The translations under genes were made by a program, and so were the position numbers. The notes under the pieces are model-generated. The model saw nothing but the letters and a program-made list of their open reading frames with translations. It did not search any database and was not told the DNA's origin. This document shows, piece by piece, positions 1 through 7,863 of a stretch of 17,538 bases of DNA. How positions within the stretch are numbered: position 1 is the stretch's first letter; the number at the start of each line of letters is the position of its first letter. The stretch is from Pseudomonadota bacterium (GTDB lineage Bacteria; Pseudomonadota; Gammaproteobacteria; Pseudomonadales; UBA5518): NCBI GenBank assembly GCA_022705125.1, contig JAKJFB010000023.1:351-17888 (forward strand), written 5' to 3'.

Positions 1-306
1 CGCGAGAAACGCTGGCACTGGCAATCGACGCTGCACGTGACGGCCCAGATCAGCCTCACCACGTCGCGCGACATACTCGAGTCGATCGCCCACGATAACG
101 GCCCGCAGGAGGCGCTGATCGCGCTGGGCTATGCGGGCTGGGGTCCGGGGCAGCTGGAGGAGGAACTCGCGGCGAATGCGTGGCTCAGCCTGCCGGCGGA
201 GCCCTCGATCCTGTTCGAAGTGCCGCTGGAGCAGCGCGCGCAGGCCGCCGCCGCGCGCCTGGGGATCAACCTCGGGCTGCTCAGCAGCACCTTCGGCAAC
301 GCCTGA
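1..306 (+). CDS. yqgE: AlgH/YqgE family protein (UPF0301), 3' part
   Basis: This is the C-terminal 101 residues of a UPF0301 (AlgH/YqgE) protein. The frame is open from the first base, so the gene begins upstream of the window; the GTG near position 37 lies inside the conserved region and is not a start. Family hallmarks are TTSRDILE near residue 20, the ALIALGYAGWGPGQLEEEL block and NAWLSLPAEPSILF. The fold is known but the biochemical role is not; AlgH was linked to alginate regulation in Pseudomonas. The stop lies 6 bp before the ruvX ATG, and yqgE-ruvX is a conserved gene pair, so co-transcription is likely. The family assignment is firm; the function is unknown. Confidence 0.93.
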   Translation, partial: REKRWHWQSTLHVTAQISLTTSRDILESIAHDNGPQEALIALGYAGWGPGQLEEELAANAWLSLPAEPSILFEVPLEQRAQAAAARLGINLGLLSSTFGNA

Positions 307-312
307 GCCGGC

Positions 313-723
313 ATGGGCGTGGTGCTGGCCTTCGATTACGGCCTGCGTCGCATCGGCGTGGCGGTGGGCAACCCGCTCACCGGCACGGCGACCGCGCTGC
401 CCGTGCTGGCGGCGCGCGACGGCGTGCCGGACTGGGAACGCATCCGTCGCCTGATCGGCGAATGGGGACCCGCGCTGCTGCTGGTCGGGCTGCCGCTCAA
501 CATGGACGGCACGCCCAGCGCGATGAGCGAGCGCGCGGCGCGCTTCTCGCGCCGGCTGCACGGACGCTTCTGCATCCGCTGCGAACTGATGGACGAGCGC
601 CTCAGTTCCTTCGAGGCGCGCGATCGCATGGCGGGAGAGCAGGGGCGCACGGCGCTCGACAGCGTCGCGGCCTGCGTGATCCTGGAAAGCTGGTTCGCCG
701 AACGCTCGCGTCCGGGCGGCTGA
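313..723 (+). CDS. ruvX: Holliday junction resolvase-like protein RuvX/YqgF
   Basis: A 136-residue RNase H-fold protein of the YqgF/RuvX family, which acts in pre-16S rRNA 5' end processing and has been proposed as a Holliday junction resolvase. The metal-binding acidic residues are visible: D8 in FDYG, D94/E95 in MDERLSS and D116 in LDSVAACVIL. The conserved LLVGLPLNMDGT strand-loop is at residues 56-67. The length is normal for the family. The ATG start follows the yqgE stop by 6 bp and fits the usual N-terminus. It converges on pilU with only 6 bp between the two stop codons. The family call is very secure; which nuclease activity dominates in this organism is inference. Confidence 0.95.
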   Translation: MGVVLAFDYGLRRIGVAVGNPLTGTATALPVLAARDGVPDWERIRRLIGEWGPALLLVGLPLNMDGTPSAMSERAARFSRRLHGRFCIRCELMDERLSSFEARDRMAGEQGRTALDSVAACVILESWFAERSRPGG

Positions 724-733
724 GCGAACTCAG
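720..733. terminator. Small dyad spanning the ruvX and pilU stop codons
   Basis: CTGAG, loop CGAA, CTCAG forms a 5 bp hairpin that contains both stop codons of the convergent ruvX and pilU genes. No T-tract is present on either side, so it is at best a weak bidirectional terminator or mRNA 3' end stabiliser. Confidence 0.25.
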
Positions 734-1905
734 GGACGCTTGCCGAAGAACTGCCCGGTGTTCTCCGTGGTGTCATCGATCGCGAGCCCGGCCGCACGGC
801 CGAGACCACCGGTCTGCGTGCCCATCTTGATCATCAGGCGCATGTTGTTCTGCGAATCGGCGTAGGACAAGGCGTGCTCGTAGGAGATCACGCCGTCGCA
901 ATAGAGCTGGTAGAGCGACTGGTCGAAAGTCTGCATGCCGAGCTCGGTCGAGCGCTCCATCAATTCCTTCAGCGCGTGCACCTCGCCCTTGCGGATGATG
1001 TCCGAGACCAGCGGCGTGTTGATCAGGATCTCGATCGCAGCGCGCCGTCCCTGGCCGTCGACGGTGGGGATCAGCTGCTGGGCGATCATCGCCTTCAGGT
1101 TCAGCGACAGGTCCATCCACAGCTGGTCGCGCGCGTCGGCGGGGAAGAAGTTCTGGATCCGGTCCAGCGCCTGGTTGGCGTTGTTCGCGTGCAGGGTCGC
1201 GAGACAGAGGTGGCCGGTCTCGGCGAAGGTCACGGCGTGCTGCATGGTCTCGCGCGTGCGGATCTCCCCGATCAGGATCACGTCGGGCGCCTGGCGCAAG
1301 GTGTTCTTCAGCGCGATCTCGAAGCTCTCGGTGTCGATGCCGACCTCGCGCTGCGTGACGATGCACTTGTTGTGCTGGTGCACGTACTCGATCGGGTCCT
1401 CGATCGTGATGATGTGGCCCGAGCTGTTGCGGTTGCGGTAACCGACCATGGCGGCGAGCGAGGTGGACTTGCCGGTGCCGGTCGCGCCGACGAAAATGAT
1501 CAGCCCGCGCTTGGTCATCGCCAGCTCGTTGATGATCGGCGGCAGCTGCAGCTCGTCGACGGTGGGAATCTTCGACTCGATGCGCCGCAGCACCATGCCC
1601 ACCAGGTTGCGCTGGTAGAATGCGCTGACACGAAAGCGTCCCACGCCGCGCGAACTGATCGCGAAATTGCATTCGTGCGAACGCACGAACTCCTTGCGCT
1701 GGTTCTCGTTCATGATGCTCAGCACGAGTTCGCGCGCGCGTTCCGGCGTGAGCGGCACGTCGTCGACGGGATGCAACTTGCCGTGCACCTTGATGCAGGG
1801 CGCGACACCGGCGGTGATGAAAAGGTCGGAAGCCTTCTTCTCGACCATCCGCGCCAGCATGTCGGTGACTTCCAGTTCCCTCTTCGCTGTCTCGTTGGCT
1901 TCCAT
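730..1905 (-). CDS. pilU: Type IV pilus retraction ATPase PilU
   Basis: A 391-residue PilT/PilU-type secretion ATPase. PilU is the accessory retraction motor that works with PilT at the cytoplasmic base of the type IV pilus. The N-terminal PAS-like part contains KKASDLFITAG (residues 24-34). The RecA-like part has Walker A GATGTGKS at 130-137, an Asp box around IEDPIEY (158-164), Walker B VILIGE near 209-214 and the His box FAETGHL near 227-233. The C-terminal extension ends in TENTGQFFGKRP, and this extension separates PilU from the shorter PilT. The ATG is preceded by GGAG. It lies 48 bp downstream of pilT, so the two form a pilT-pilU transcription unit. The reading frame is intact, unlike that of pilT. 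Confidence 0.95.
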   Translation of the reverse strand: MEANETAKRELEVTDMLARMVEKKASDLFITAGVAPCIKVHGKLHPVDDVPLTPERARELVLSIMNENQRKEFVRSHECNFAISSRGVGRFRVSAFYQRNLVGMVLRRIESKIPTVDELQLPPIINELAMTKRGLIIFVGATGTGKSTSLAAMVGYRNRNSSGHIITIEDPIEYVHQHNKCIVTQREVGIDTESFEIALKNTLRQAPDVILIGEIRTRETMQHAVTFAETGHLCLATLHANNANQALDRIQNFFPADARDQLWMDLSLNLKAMIAQQLIPTVDGQGRRAAIEILINTPLVSDIIRKGEVHALKELMERSTELGMQTFDQSLYQLYCDGVISYEHALSYADSQNNMRLMIKMGTQTGGLGRAAGLAIDDTTENTGQFFGKRP

Positions 1906-1953
1906 GACGGGTCTCTCCGGGGGGTCGTGCGGGTGCGGGTGTGGCGGCAGCGA

Positions 1954-2986
1954 TCAAAAGTTGTCGGGGATCTTGGCCTTCTCGCGCGCGGCCTCGCGCG
2001 TGACGAGGCGCTTGGCCACCAGGTCGGTGAGGCACTGGTCCATGGTCTGCATGCCCACGCCGGATCCGGTCTGGATCGCGGAATACATCTGCGCCACCTT
2101 GTCCTCGCGGATCAGGTTGCGGATCGCCGGGGTGCCACGCATGATCTCGTGCGCCGCGATGCGTCCGCCGCCCACCTTCTTGAGCAGCGTCTGCGAAATG
2201 ACGCCCATCAGCGACTCCGAGAGCATCGAGCGGACCATCGATTTCTCCTGCGCCGGAAACACGTCGACGATACGGTCGATGGTCTTCGCCGCCGAGGTCG
2301 TGTGCAGGGTGCCGAAAACGAGGTGCCCGGTCTCGGCGGCCGTGAGCGCCAGGCGTATGGTCTCGAGGTCGCGCATCTCGCCGACCAGGATGATGTCGGG
2401 GTCCTCGCGCAGCGCCGAGCGCAGCGCCTCGGCGAAGCCGTGCGTGTCGCGGTGCACCTCGCGCTGGTTCACCAGGCATTTCTTGGCCTCGTGGACGAAC
2501 TCGATCGGGTCCTCGATGGTCAGGATGTGGTGGTACTTGTTGTCGTTGATGTAGTCGACCATCGCCGCCAGCGTGGTGCTCTTGCCCGAACCGGTCGGCC
2601 CGGTCACCACCACGAGCCCGCGCGGCTCCATCGAGATCTCGCGAAACACCTGCCCCATCCCGAGATCCTCCATGGTCAGCACCTTGGACGGGATGGTGCG
2701 GAACACGGCGCCCGAGCCGCGGTTCTGGTTGAACGCGTTGACGCGAAAGCGCGCCACCCCGGACCTCGAAGGAGAAGTCCGTTTCCAGGAACTCCTCGTA
2801 ATCGCGACGCTGCTTGTCATTCATGATCTCATAGATCAAGTCATGCACCTGCCGGTGATCCATCGGAGGCAGGTTGATGCGCCTGACGTCGCCGTCGACC
2901 CGGATCATCGGCGGCAGGCCGGCCGACAAGTGCAGGTCGGAGGCCCGCTGCTTGGCGGCGAAGGCGAGAAGTTCGGTGATATCCAT
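1954..2986 (-). pseudogene. pilT: Type IV pilus retraction ATPase PilT, reading frame broken by a net -2 frameshift
   Basis: PilT is the hexameric ATPase that powers pilus retraction and twitching motility. The N-terminal part runs from ATG 2986 (MDITELLAF) to FEV, 75 codons. The rest continues in another frame from about 2760 (GVARFRVNAFNQNRG) to the TGA at 1954-1956. At 2757-2764 the minus strand reads GTCCGGGG, where the family has FEV-PGV-ARF. Restoring two bases gives 344 residues, the usual PilT length, with Walker A GPTGSGKS at 130-137 and catalytic E204 in VGEMRD. The His box ETGHL is near 222. Everything apart from this spot is highly conserved, so the lesion is either recent or a read error. 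The unrepaired frame has no stop until 773. Confidence 0.93.
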
Positions 2987-3129
2987 GGGCTTTCCCGACG
3001 GTGAAGCGATGCGCGACATCCCGCAGGTCATGTCACGCCCCTTCGGTATAATAGACCACGCAACCGGGCGGTAAAGGAAACGGGCCGGCCGGCTCCGCCA
3101 GCGTAGCCGCGCCGCACGCGAGGGACTGC
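2987..3129. promoter_or_regulatory. Divergent promoter region between pilT and yggS
   Basis: This 143 bp gap contains an AT-rich island in otherwise GC-rich DNA. On the plus strand TATAAT occurs at 3047-3052 as a possible yggS -10 box, with no good -35. On the minus strand TATTAT (3053-3048) has TTTACC (3075-3070) 16 bp upstream, a reasonable sigma-70 type promoter for pilT. The two -10 boxes overlap, so transcription in one direction could exclude the other. The assignment rests on base patterns only. Confidence 0.5.
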
Positions 3130-3816
3130 ATGGACACGATCGCCGAACGAACCCGGGCCCTGCTCGGGCAGATCGCCCGCCTCGAGGCGCGCCACGGGCG
3201 CGCGCCCGGCTCGGTCGCGCTGGTGGGCATCAGCAAGACGCACGGCCCGGAGCGCGTGCGCGAGGCCCATCGCGCCGGGCTGGCGCAATTCGGTGAAAGT
3301 TACGTTCAGGAAGCGCTGCCCAAGATCGAGGCGCTGGCGGATCTTCCGTTAACATGGCACTTCGTGGGCCGCATCCAGGGCAACAAGACCGCGGCCATCG
3401 CCGCCAGCTTCGCCTGGGTGCACGGCATCGACCGGCTGCGCATCGCCCAGCGCCTGGACGAGCAGCGCCCGGCGCACCTGCCGCCGCTCGATTGCTGCAT
3501 CGAGGTGAACCTGTGCGGCGAAGCGAGCAAGGGCGGCGCCGCCCCGCACGAGCTAGCGGCGCTGGCGCGGGCGATTGCCGCGCTGCCACGCCTCAGGTTG
3601 CGTGGCCTGATGACGCTGCCGGCCCCGTCGGATGGGATCGACGCGCAGCGCCTGCCCTTCGCGCGGCTCGCGCGCTGCCTGGCAGAGCTGCAGCGCGACA
3701 TCCCCGGGCTGGACACGCTGTCCATGGGGATGAGCGACGACATGGAGGCGGCGATCGCCGAGGGCGCGACGCTGGTGCGTATCGGTACCGCGCTGTTCGG
3801 GCCGCGCGGGACATGA
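3130..3816 (+). CDS. yggS: YggS-family pyridoxal phosphate homeostasis protein
   Basis: A 228-residue PLP-binding protein of the YggS/PLPBP family, with the fold of the alanine racemase N-terminal domain. It is non-enzymatic and buffers free pyridoxal 5'-phosphate, affecting amino-acid metabolism. The PLP lysine is K36 in VGISKT. Other family blocks are FGESYVQEALPKI (about 54-66), WHFVGRIQGNK (76-86), the SMGMSDDMEAAI phosphate-binding region and VRIGTALFG near the C-terminus. The start ATG gives the normal length. It opens the plus-strand cluster, with proC 34 bp downstream; the yggS-proC-yggT order is a widely conserved arrangement. The assignment is secure. Confidence 0.95.
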   Translation: MDTIAERTRALLGQIARLEARHGRAPGSVALVGISKTHGPERVREAHRAGLAQFGESYVQEALPKIEALADLPLTWHFVGRIQGNKTAAIAASFAWVHGIDRLRIAQRLDEQRPAHLPPLDCCIEVNLCGEASKGGAAPHELAALARAIAALPRLRLRGLMTLPAPSDGIDAQRLPFARLARCLAELQRDIPGLDTLSMGMSDDMEAAIAEGATLVRIGTALFGPRGT

Positions 3817-3850
3817 GCCCGGAGATTCAACGCATGACAGGGAGACGCGG

Positions 3851-4675
3851 ATGACCCGCAGCAACATCGCCTTCATCGGCGGCGGCAACATGTCCGGCAG
3901 CATGGTCGGGGGCATCATCGCGCGCGGCTGGGATCCGCGCGCGATTCGCGTCAGCGACCCCGACGCGGGCTGCCGCGAGCGCCTCGGCGCGCTCGGGGTG
4001 CTCACCAGCGCCGACAACCACGAAGCCGCCGCCAGCGCCGACATCGTGGTGCTGGCCGTGAAGCCCCAGCAACTGCGCAGCGCCTGCCGCGACATCGCCG
4101 CGGCCGTGGCCGAACGCGGCTCGCTGGTCATCTCGATCGCCGCGGGCATCGGCACTGCCTCGCTGCAGTCCTGGCTGGGAGCCGACGTCGCCATCGTGCG
4201 CTGCATGCCCAACACGCCGGCGCTGCTGCAGGCGAGCGCCACCGCCCTCTACGCCACGCCCGCCGTAACCGCGGAGCAGCGCGCCGCCGCGCACGAGATC
4301 CTGTCGAGCGTCGGCTTCGTGGCCTGGGTGGAGGACGAGGACGCCATGCACGCGGTAACCGCGGTCTCGGGCAGCGGGCCGGCCTACTTCTTCCTGGTCA
4401 TGGAGGCGATGCAGCTCGCCGCCGAGAACCTCGGGCTCGACCCGGCGCTCGCGCGCCAGCTGACCGCGCAAACCGCGCTGGGCGCGGCGCGCATGGCGCT
4501 GGAAACCGACGTCGACGTGGTGGAGTTGCGCCGCCGCGTGACCTCGCCCGGCGGCACCACCGAGCGCGCGCTGCGGGTGCTGGAGGAGCGCGGCCTGCGC
4601 CGCGTCTTCGAATCCGCGCTCGAGGCGGCCAGCAACCGCTCGCGCGAGCTCGCCGACGAGCTTGGGCAGCCCTGA
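3851..4675 (+). CDS. proC: Pyrroline-5-carboxylate reductase
   Basis: A 274-residue enzyme that reduces 1-pyrroline-5-carboxylate to L-proline with NAD(P)H, the last step of proline synthesis, in the cytoplasm. The N-terminal Rossmann domain has IAFIGGGNMSGSM (6-18), LAVKPQQ (68-74) and the conserved RCMPNTPAL block (117-125). The C-terminal dimerisation domain has VSGSGPAYFFLVMEA (172-186), LTAQTALGAARM (204-215) and the P5CR signature VTSPGGTTERAL (230-241). The ATG is preceded by AGGGAGA at good spacing. yggT follows after 19 bp. Confidence 0.97.
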   Translation: MTRSNIAFIGGGNMSGSMVGGIIARGWDPRAIRVSDPDAGCRERLGALGVLTSADNHEAAASADIVVLAVKPQQLRSACRDIAAAVAERGSLVISIAAGIGTASLQSWLGADVAIVRCMPNTPALLQASATALYATPAVTAEQRAAAHEILSSVGFVAWVEDEDAMHAVTAVSGSGPAYFFLVMEAMQLAAENLGLDPALARQLTAQTALGAARMALETDVDVVELRRRVTSPGGTTERALRVLEERGLRRVFESALEAASNRSRELADELGQP

Positions 4676-4694
4676 GCCGGGAACCACGACGCAC

Positions 4695-5282
4695 ATGGGA
4701 ACCTTCGCGGAGATCTCTCGCTACCTGGTCCAGACCGCCTTTGGCGTGCTGCTGTTCGCGGTGCTGCTGCGCCTGCTGCTGCAACTGGCGCGCGCGGACT
4801 TCTACAACCCGATCTCGCAGTTCATCGTGAAGGTCACGAGCCCGCTGCTGCGGCCGCTGCGGCGCATTATCCCGCCACTCGGGCGCCTGGACAGCGCGAG
4901 CCTGGTGCTGGCGCTCGCGATCCAGTGCATCGCGACACTGGTGGTGCTCGCGCTGCTCGGCTTTTCGATCGGCAACCCGCTGCTGCTGCTCGCGTGGTCG
5001 CTGCTCGGCATCCTGTCGCTGCTGCTGAACATCTATTTCTTCGGGATCCTGCTGTTGATCGTTTTCAGCTGGATCGCGCCGCAGAGCCATCATCCGGGGA
5101 TCGCGCTGCTGTACCAGCTCACCGAGCCGGTGATGGCGCCGGTGCGCCGGCTGCTGCCGCCGCTCGGCGGCCTGGACCTGTCACCGATCCTGGTGTTCGT
5201 CATCATCAACGTGCTCGAGATCCTGCTGCGCGGCCTGGCACAGGGCGTCGGGCTTCCGCGCGGCGTGGTGCTGGGCTTCTGA
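4695..5282 (+). CDS. yggT: YggT family integral membrane protein
   Basis: A 195-residue inner-membrane protein with two copies of the YGGT (CcmB-like hydrophobic) repeat. Each copy pairs hydrophobic helices with an amphipathic segment (VKVTSPLLRPLRRIIPPLGRLD and the second-half version TEPVMAPVRRLLPPLGGLD). The family has been linked to osmotic shock tolerance and, in plastids, to cytochrome and thylakoid biogenesis; the molecular role is not settled. I chose ATG 4695, giving MGTFAEISRYL, rather than the TTG at 4662 inside proC, because the conserved sequence begins there and GGGA lies upstream. Its TGA shares its A with the ATG of the next gene (TGATG), implying translational coupling. Confidence 0.9.
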   Translation: MGTFAEISRYLVQTAFGVLLFAVLLRLLLQLARADFYNPISQFIVKVTSPLLRPLRRIIPPLGRLDSASLVLALAIQCIATLVVLALLGFSIGNPLLLLAWSLLGILSLLLNIYFFGILLLIVFSWIAPQSHHPGIALLYQLTEPVMAPVRRLLPPLGGLDLSPILVFVIINVLEILLRGLAQGVGLPRGVVLGF

Positions 5283-5590
5283 TGGCGGAAACCGGGCCGT
5301 TCTGGCGCTGGCAGGGCGAGGTGCTGTCGTTGCGCTGCCAGGTGCAGCCGCGCGCCTCGGCCGACCGGATCATCGGCGAGCACGGCGGAAGGTTGCGCAT
5401 CCGTATCAGCGCCGTGCCCAGCGAGGGTGCGGCAAACGAGCGGCTGTGCCGCTTCCTCGCCAGCGAGTTCGGCGTCGCGCCCGGCGCGGTGGAAATCGGC
5501 ACCGGGCACGGCAGCCGCTTCAAGACCGCCCTGGTCCGCGCTCCTGCGCGCATCCCGCCGGATCTGGGCATCGCGCCGGCCCGCGCTTGA
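5282..5590 (+). CDS. yggU: DUF167 (UPF0235/YggU) family protein
   Basis: A 102-residue small alpha/beta protein of the DUF167/UPF0235 family; function unknown. The hallmarks are [26 protein letters not shown], where PRAS is the typical loop, then [20 protein letters not shown] and the basic [13 protein letters not shown] strand. The start codon overlaps the yggT stop by one base, which fixes the start and suggests coupled translation. yggT-yggU is a recurrent pair in gammaproteobacteria. The final 15 residues ([15 protein letters not shown]) are low complexity and not part of the conserved domain. Confidence 0.88.
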   Translation: MAETGPFWRWQGEVLSLRCQVQPRASADRIIGEHGGRLRIRISAVPSEGAANERLCRFLASEFGVAPGAVEIGTGHGSRFKTALVRAPARIPPDLGIAPARA

Positions 5591-5642
5591 ACAGGAAAGC
5601 ACACAGTTGCAAGATTGCCCGCCCCACAACGGACCCCGGACC

Positions 5643-6818
5643 ATGGAACCGCGAGCAGCGGCCGGCAGTGTCGGCATCGTGACGCCCCGCACGCAGCGCT
5701 TCGAGCAGCCGCTCGAGCTCGCCTGCGGGCGCACGCTGCCTGGCTACGACATCGTCTACGAGACCTACGGCACGCTGAACGCGGATCGCTCCAACGCCGT
5801 GCTGATCTGCCACGCGCTCAGCGGCAACGCCCACGCCGCGGGTTACCACTCGCCCGCGGACCGCAAGCCCGGCTGGTGGGACAACTGCATCGGACCCGGC
5901 AAGCCGATCGACACCTCGCGTTTCTTCGTGGTCAGCCTGAACAACATCGGCGGCTGCGCCGGCAGCACCGGGCCGCACAGCGTCAATCCCGCGACCGGCC
6001 GGATCTGGGGACCGGACTTCCCGGTGGTGCGCGTGCGCGACTGGGTCGCCACACAGCGCCGGCTGGCCGACCTGCTCCACATCGAGCGCTGGGCCGCCGT
6101 GGTCGGCGGCAGTCTCGGCGGCATGCAGGCCATGCGCTGGACCATCGACCATGCCGAGCGGGTGCGCCACTGCGTGGTGATCGCCGCCGCGCTGAAGCTC
6201 TCGGCGCAGAACCTCGCGTTCAACGAGATCGCGCGCAAGGCCATCATGGCCGATCCGCAATTCCACGACGGCTGGTTCCTCGAGCACGGCACGCTGCCGC
6301 GCCAGGGCCTGGCGATCGCGCGCATGATCGGCCACGTGACCTATCTGTCCGACGAGCTGATGGGCGACAAGTTCGGGCGCGAGCTGCGCAGCGGCTCCTT
6401 CGCGCCGGGATCCGAGGCCGACGCCGAGTTCCAGGTGCAGAGCTACCTGCGCTACCAGGGCGACCAGTTCGCCGACAATTTCGACGCCAACACCTACCTG
6501 TTGATGACGCGCGCACTGGACTACTTCGATCTCGCGCGCGACTTCGGCGACGATCCGGTCGAGGCTTTTCGCCGCGCGCGCGCGCGCTTCCTGGTGGTCT
6601 CGTTCTCCAGCGACTGGCGCTTCTCGCCGCGGCGCTCGCGCGAGATCGTCGACGCGCTGCTCGCGGCGCACCGCGACGTGAGCTACGTGGAGATAGAGGC
6701 CAACGAGGGCCACGACGCCTTCCTGCTGCCGATCCCGCGCTACCACGACGCACTGCAGCGCTACATGGAGCAGGTGCACGCGGGCCTTGCCCCACGGAGC
6801 GTCGCCGATGCGCGTTGA
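5643..6818 (+). CDS. metX: Homoserine O-acyltransferase MetX
   Basis: A 391-residue alpha/beta-hydrolase-fold enzyme that acylates homoserine in the first committed step of methionine synthesis. The catalytic triad is visible: S157 in GGSLGGMQ, D324 in SSDWRFSP and H357 in [13 protein letters not shown]. Further family blocks are [17 protein letters not shown] (54-70), [14 protein letters not shown] (78-91) and [17 protein letters not shown] (280-296). MetX proteins of gammaproteobacteria may use succinyl-CoA or acetyl-CoA; I cannot decide which from the sequence. The start is uncertain: ATG 5643 has a weak ribosome site, whereas in-frame TTG 5607 has AGGAAAG 7 bp upstream and would add 12 residues. 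It overlaps metW by 11 bp, the standard MetX-MetW pairing. Confidence 0.95.
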   Translation: MEPRAAAGSVGIVTPRTQRFEQPLELACGRTLPGYDIVYETYGTLNADRSNAVLICHALSGNAHAAGYHSPADRKPGWWDNCIGPGKPIDTSRFFVVSLNNIGGCAGSTGPHSVNPATGRIWGPDFPVVRVRDWVATQRRLADLLHIERWAAVVGGSLGGMQAMRWTIDHAERVRHCVVIAAALKLSAQNLAFNEIARKAIMADPQFHDGWFLEHGTLPRQGLAIARMIGHVTYLSDELMGDKFGRELRSGSFAPGSEADAEFQVQSYLRYQGDQFADNFDANTYLLMTRALDYFDLARDFGDDPVEAFRRARARFLVVSFSSDWRFSPRRSREIVDALLAAHRDVSYVEIEANEGHDAFLLPIPRYHDALQRYMEQVHAGLAPRSVADAR

Positions 6819-7398
6819 TTTCGACATCATCCAGCAGTGGGTGAAGCCCGGCGCGCGCGTGCTCGACCTCGGCTGCGGCGACGGCAAGCTACTCGCGGAC
6901 CTGACGCAGGACCGGCAGGTGCGCGGCTACGGGCTGGAGATCGACCCGATCAAGATCTCGCTGTGCCTGGAGCGTGGCGTCAACGTGATCGAGCAGGATC
7001 TCGACCGCGGGCTCGGCAATTTCCGCAGCGACAGCTTCGATACCGTGGTGATGTCGCAGACCCTGCAGGCGGTGCGCTATCCGCACATCATCCTCGACGA
7101 GATGCTGCGCATCGGGCGCGAATGCATCATCACCTTTCCGAACTTCGGCAACTGGCGCTGCCGCCTGCAGATCGCGGGCAAGGGCCGCATGCCGGTCTCG
7201 CGCTTCATGCCCTACACCTGGTACGACACGCCGAACATTCACTTCTGCACCGTGCTGGATTTCGAGGCGCTGTGCCGGGAAAAGAACATCCACGTCATCA
7301 ACCGGGTCGTCGTTGACGCGAACCAGCGCGCCACGCCGGCCGCGCGCCTGCTACCCAATCTCTGCGGCGTCACCGCCATCTACCATGTGACCAAATGA
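6808..7398 (+). CDS. metW: Methionine biosynthesis protein MetW
   Basis: A 196-residue SAM-dependent methyltransferase-fold protein that accompanies MetX and is thought to support its activity. Motif I is [13 protein letters not shown] (17-29). The rest follows the MetW pattern: YGLEIDP, an [13 protein letters not shown] segment, [17 protein letters not shown], then a proline- and tryptophan-containing [15 protein letters not shown] block. I chose ATG 6808 over the in-frame TTG 6787 because GGAG lies 8 bp upstream and [12 protein letters not shown] is the expected N-terminus. The start overlaps the end of metX by 11 bp, and the stop overlaps the next gene through ATGA. The assignment is secure; the exact biochemical activity is less well established. 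Confidence 0.95.
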   Translation: MRVDFDIIQQWVKPGARVLDLGCGDGKLLADLTQDRQVRGYGLEIDPIKISLCLERGVNVIEQDLDRGLGNFRSDSFDTVVMSQTLQAVRYPHIILDEMLRIGRECIITFPNFGNWRCRLQIAGKGRMPVSRFMPYTWYDTPNIHFCTVLDFEALCREKNIHVINRVVVDANQRATPAARLLPNLCGVTAIYHVTK

Positions 7399-7853
7399 AA
7401 CACTCATCGCGCCGATCACCCTTTGCCACCCTGGCTGTCTCCCTGCTGCTCGCGCTGCTCGCGCTGCTCGCGACGCCAACTCGCGCCGAGATGCGCCAGT
7501 ACGGCAGCTTCGAGGTGCATTACAGCGTGTTCGCCAGCAGCTTCCTGCAGCCCGACATCGCCGCGGCCTACGGCATCGTGCGGGCGAAGGACCGCGCGCT
7601 GCTCAACATCGCGGTGCGCCGCGGCACGCGGGACGCGGCCACCGTGAGCGCGGTGCTGAGCGGCACGCGCGGGGACCTGATCCGCAAGACGCCGCTCGAG
7701 TTTCGCGAGATCCGCGAGGATCAGGCCGTCTACTACATCGCCGAGTTCGGCTTCGTCTCCGGCGAAACGCAGTACTTCGACATCGCGATCCAGCCCGCGG
7801 GCGAGGCGCGTCCGCTCGTGCTGCAGTTCAACCACGTGCTCTATGCCGACTGA
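7395..7853 (+). CDS. DUF4426 domain-containing secreted protein
   Basis: A 152-residue protein with a clear Sec signal peptide: a basic N-terminus (KHSSRRS), a Leu/Ala-rich core and a probable cleavage site after TRA at residue 31. The mature part starts EMRQYGSFEVHYSVFASSFLQPDIAAAYGI, matches the DUF4426 family as I know it and looks beta-rich. No catalytic motif or lipobox is visible, so a soluble periplasmic location is most likely. The function is unknown. The start overlaps the metW stop (ATGA) and rdgB follows after 10 bp. The gene keeps this place between metW and rdgB in Pseudomonas-type genomes, suggesting a conserved but unexplained tie to the operon. Confidence 0.85.
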   Translation: MKHSSRRSPFATLAVSLLLALLALLATPTRAEMRQYGSFEVHYSVFASSFLQPDIAAAYGIVRAKDRALLNIAVRRGTRDAATVSAVLSGTRGDLIRKTPLEFREIREDQAVYYIAEFGFVSGETQYFDIAIQPAGEARPLVLQFNHVLYAD

Positions 7854-7863
7854 GGGAGCAACG

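Noticed and set aside
2755..2764. Programmed ribosomal frameshift in pilT
   Set aside because: No slippery heptamer or stimulatory structure was recognised, and PilT is not known to use frameshifting. Mutation or read error is simpler.
874..2826. 650-codon plus-strand open frame opposite pilT and pilU
   Set aside because: It is antisense to two highly conserved ATPase genes, has a His/Val/Asp/Arg-rich composition with no domain pattern, and results from GC-rich codon bias.
4662..4694. TTG start of yggT inside proC
   Set aside because: The added 11 residues are proC sequence in another frame and unlike the family; ATG 4695 fits.
5520..6887. 455-codon minus-strand open frame opposite metX
   Set aside because: Shadow of metX; composition is low complexity and no motif or ribosome site supports it.
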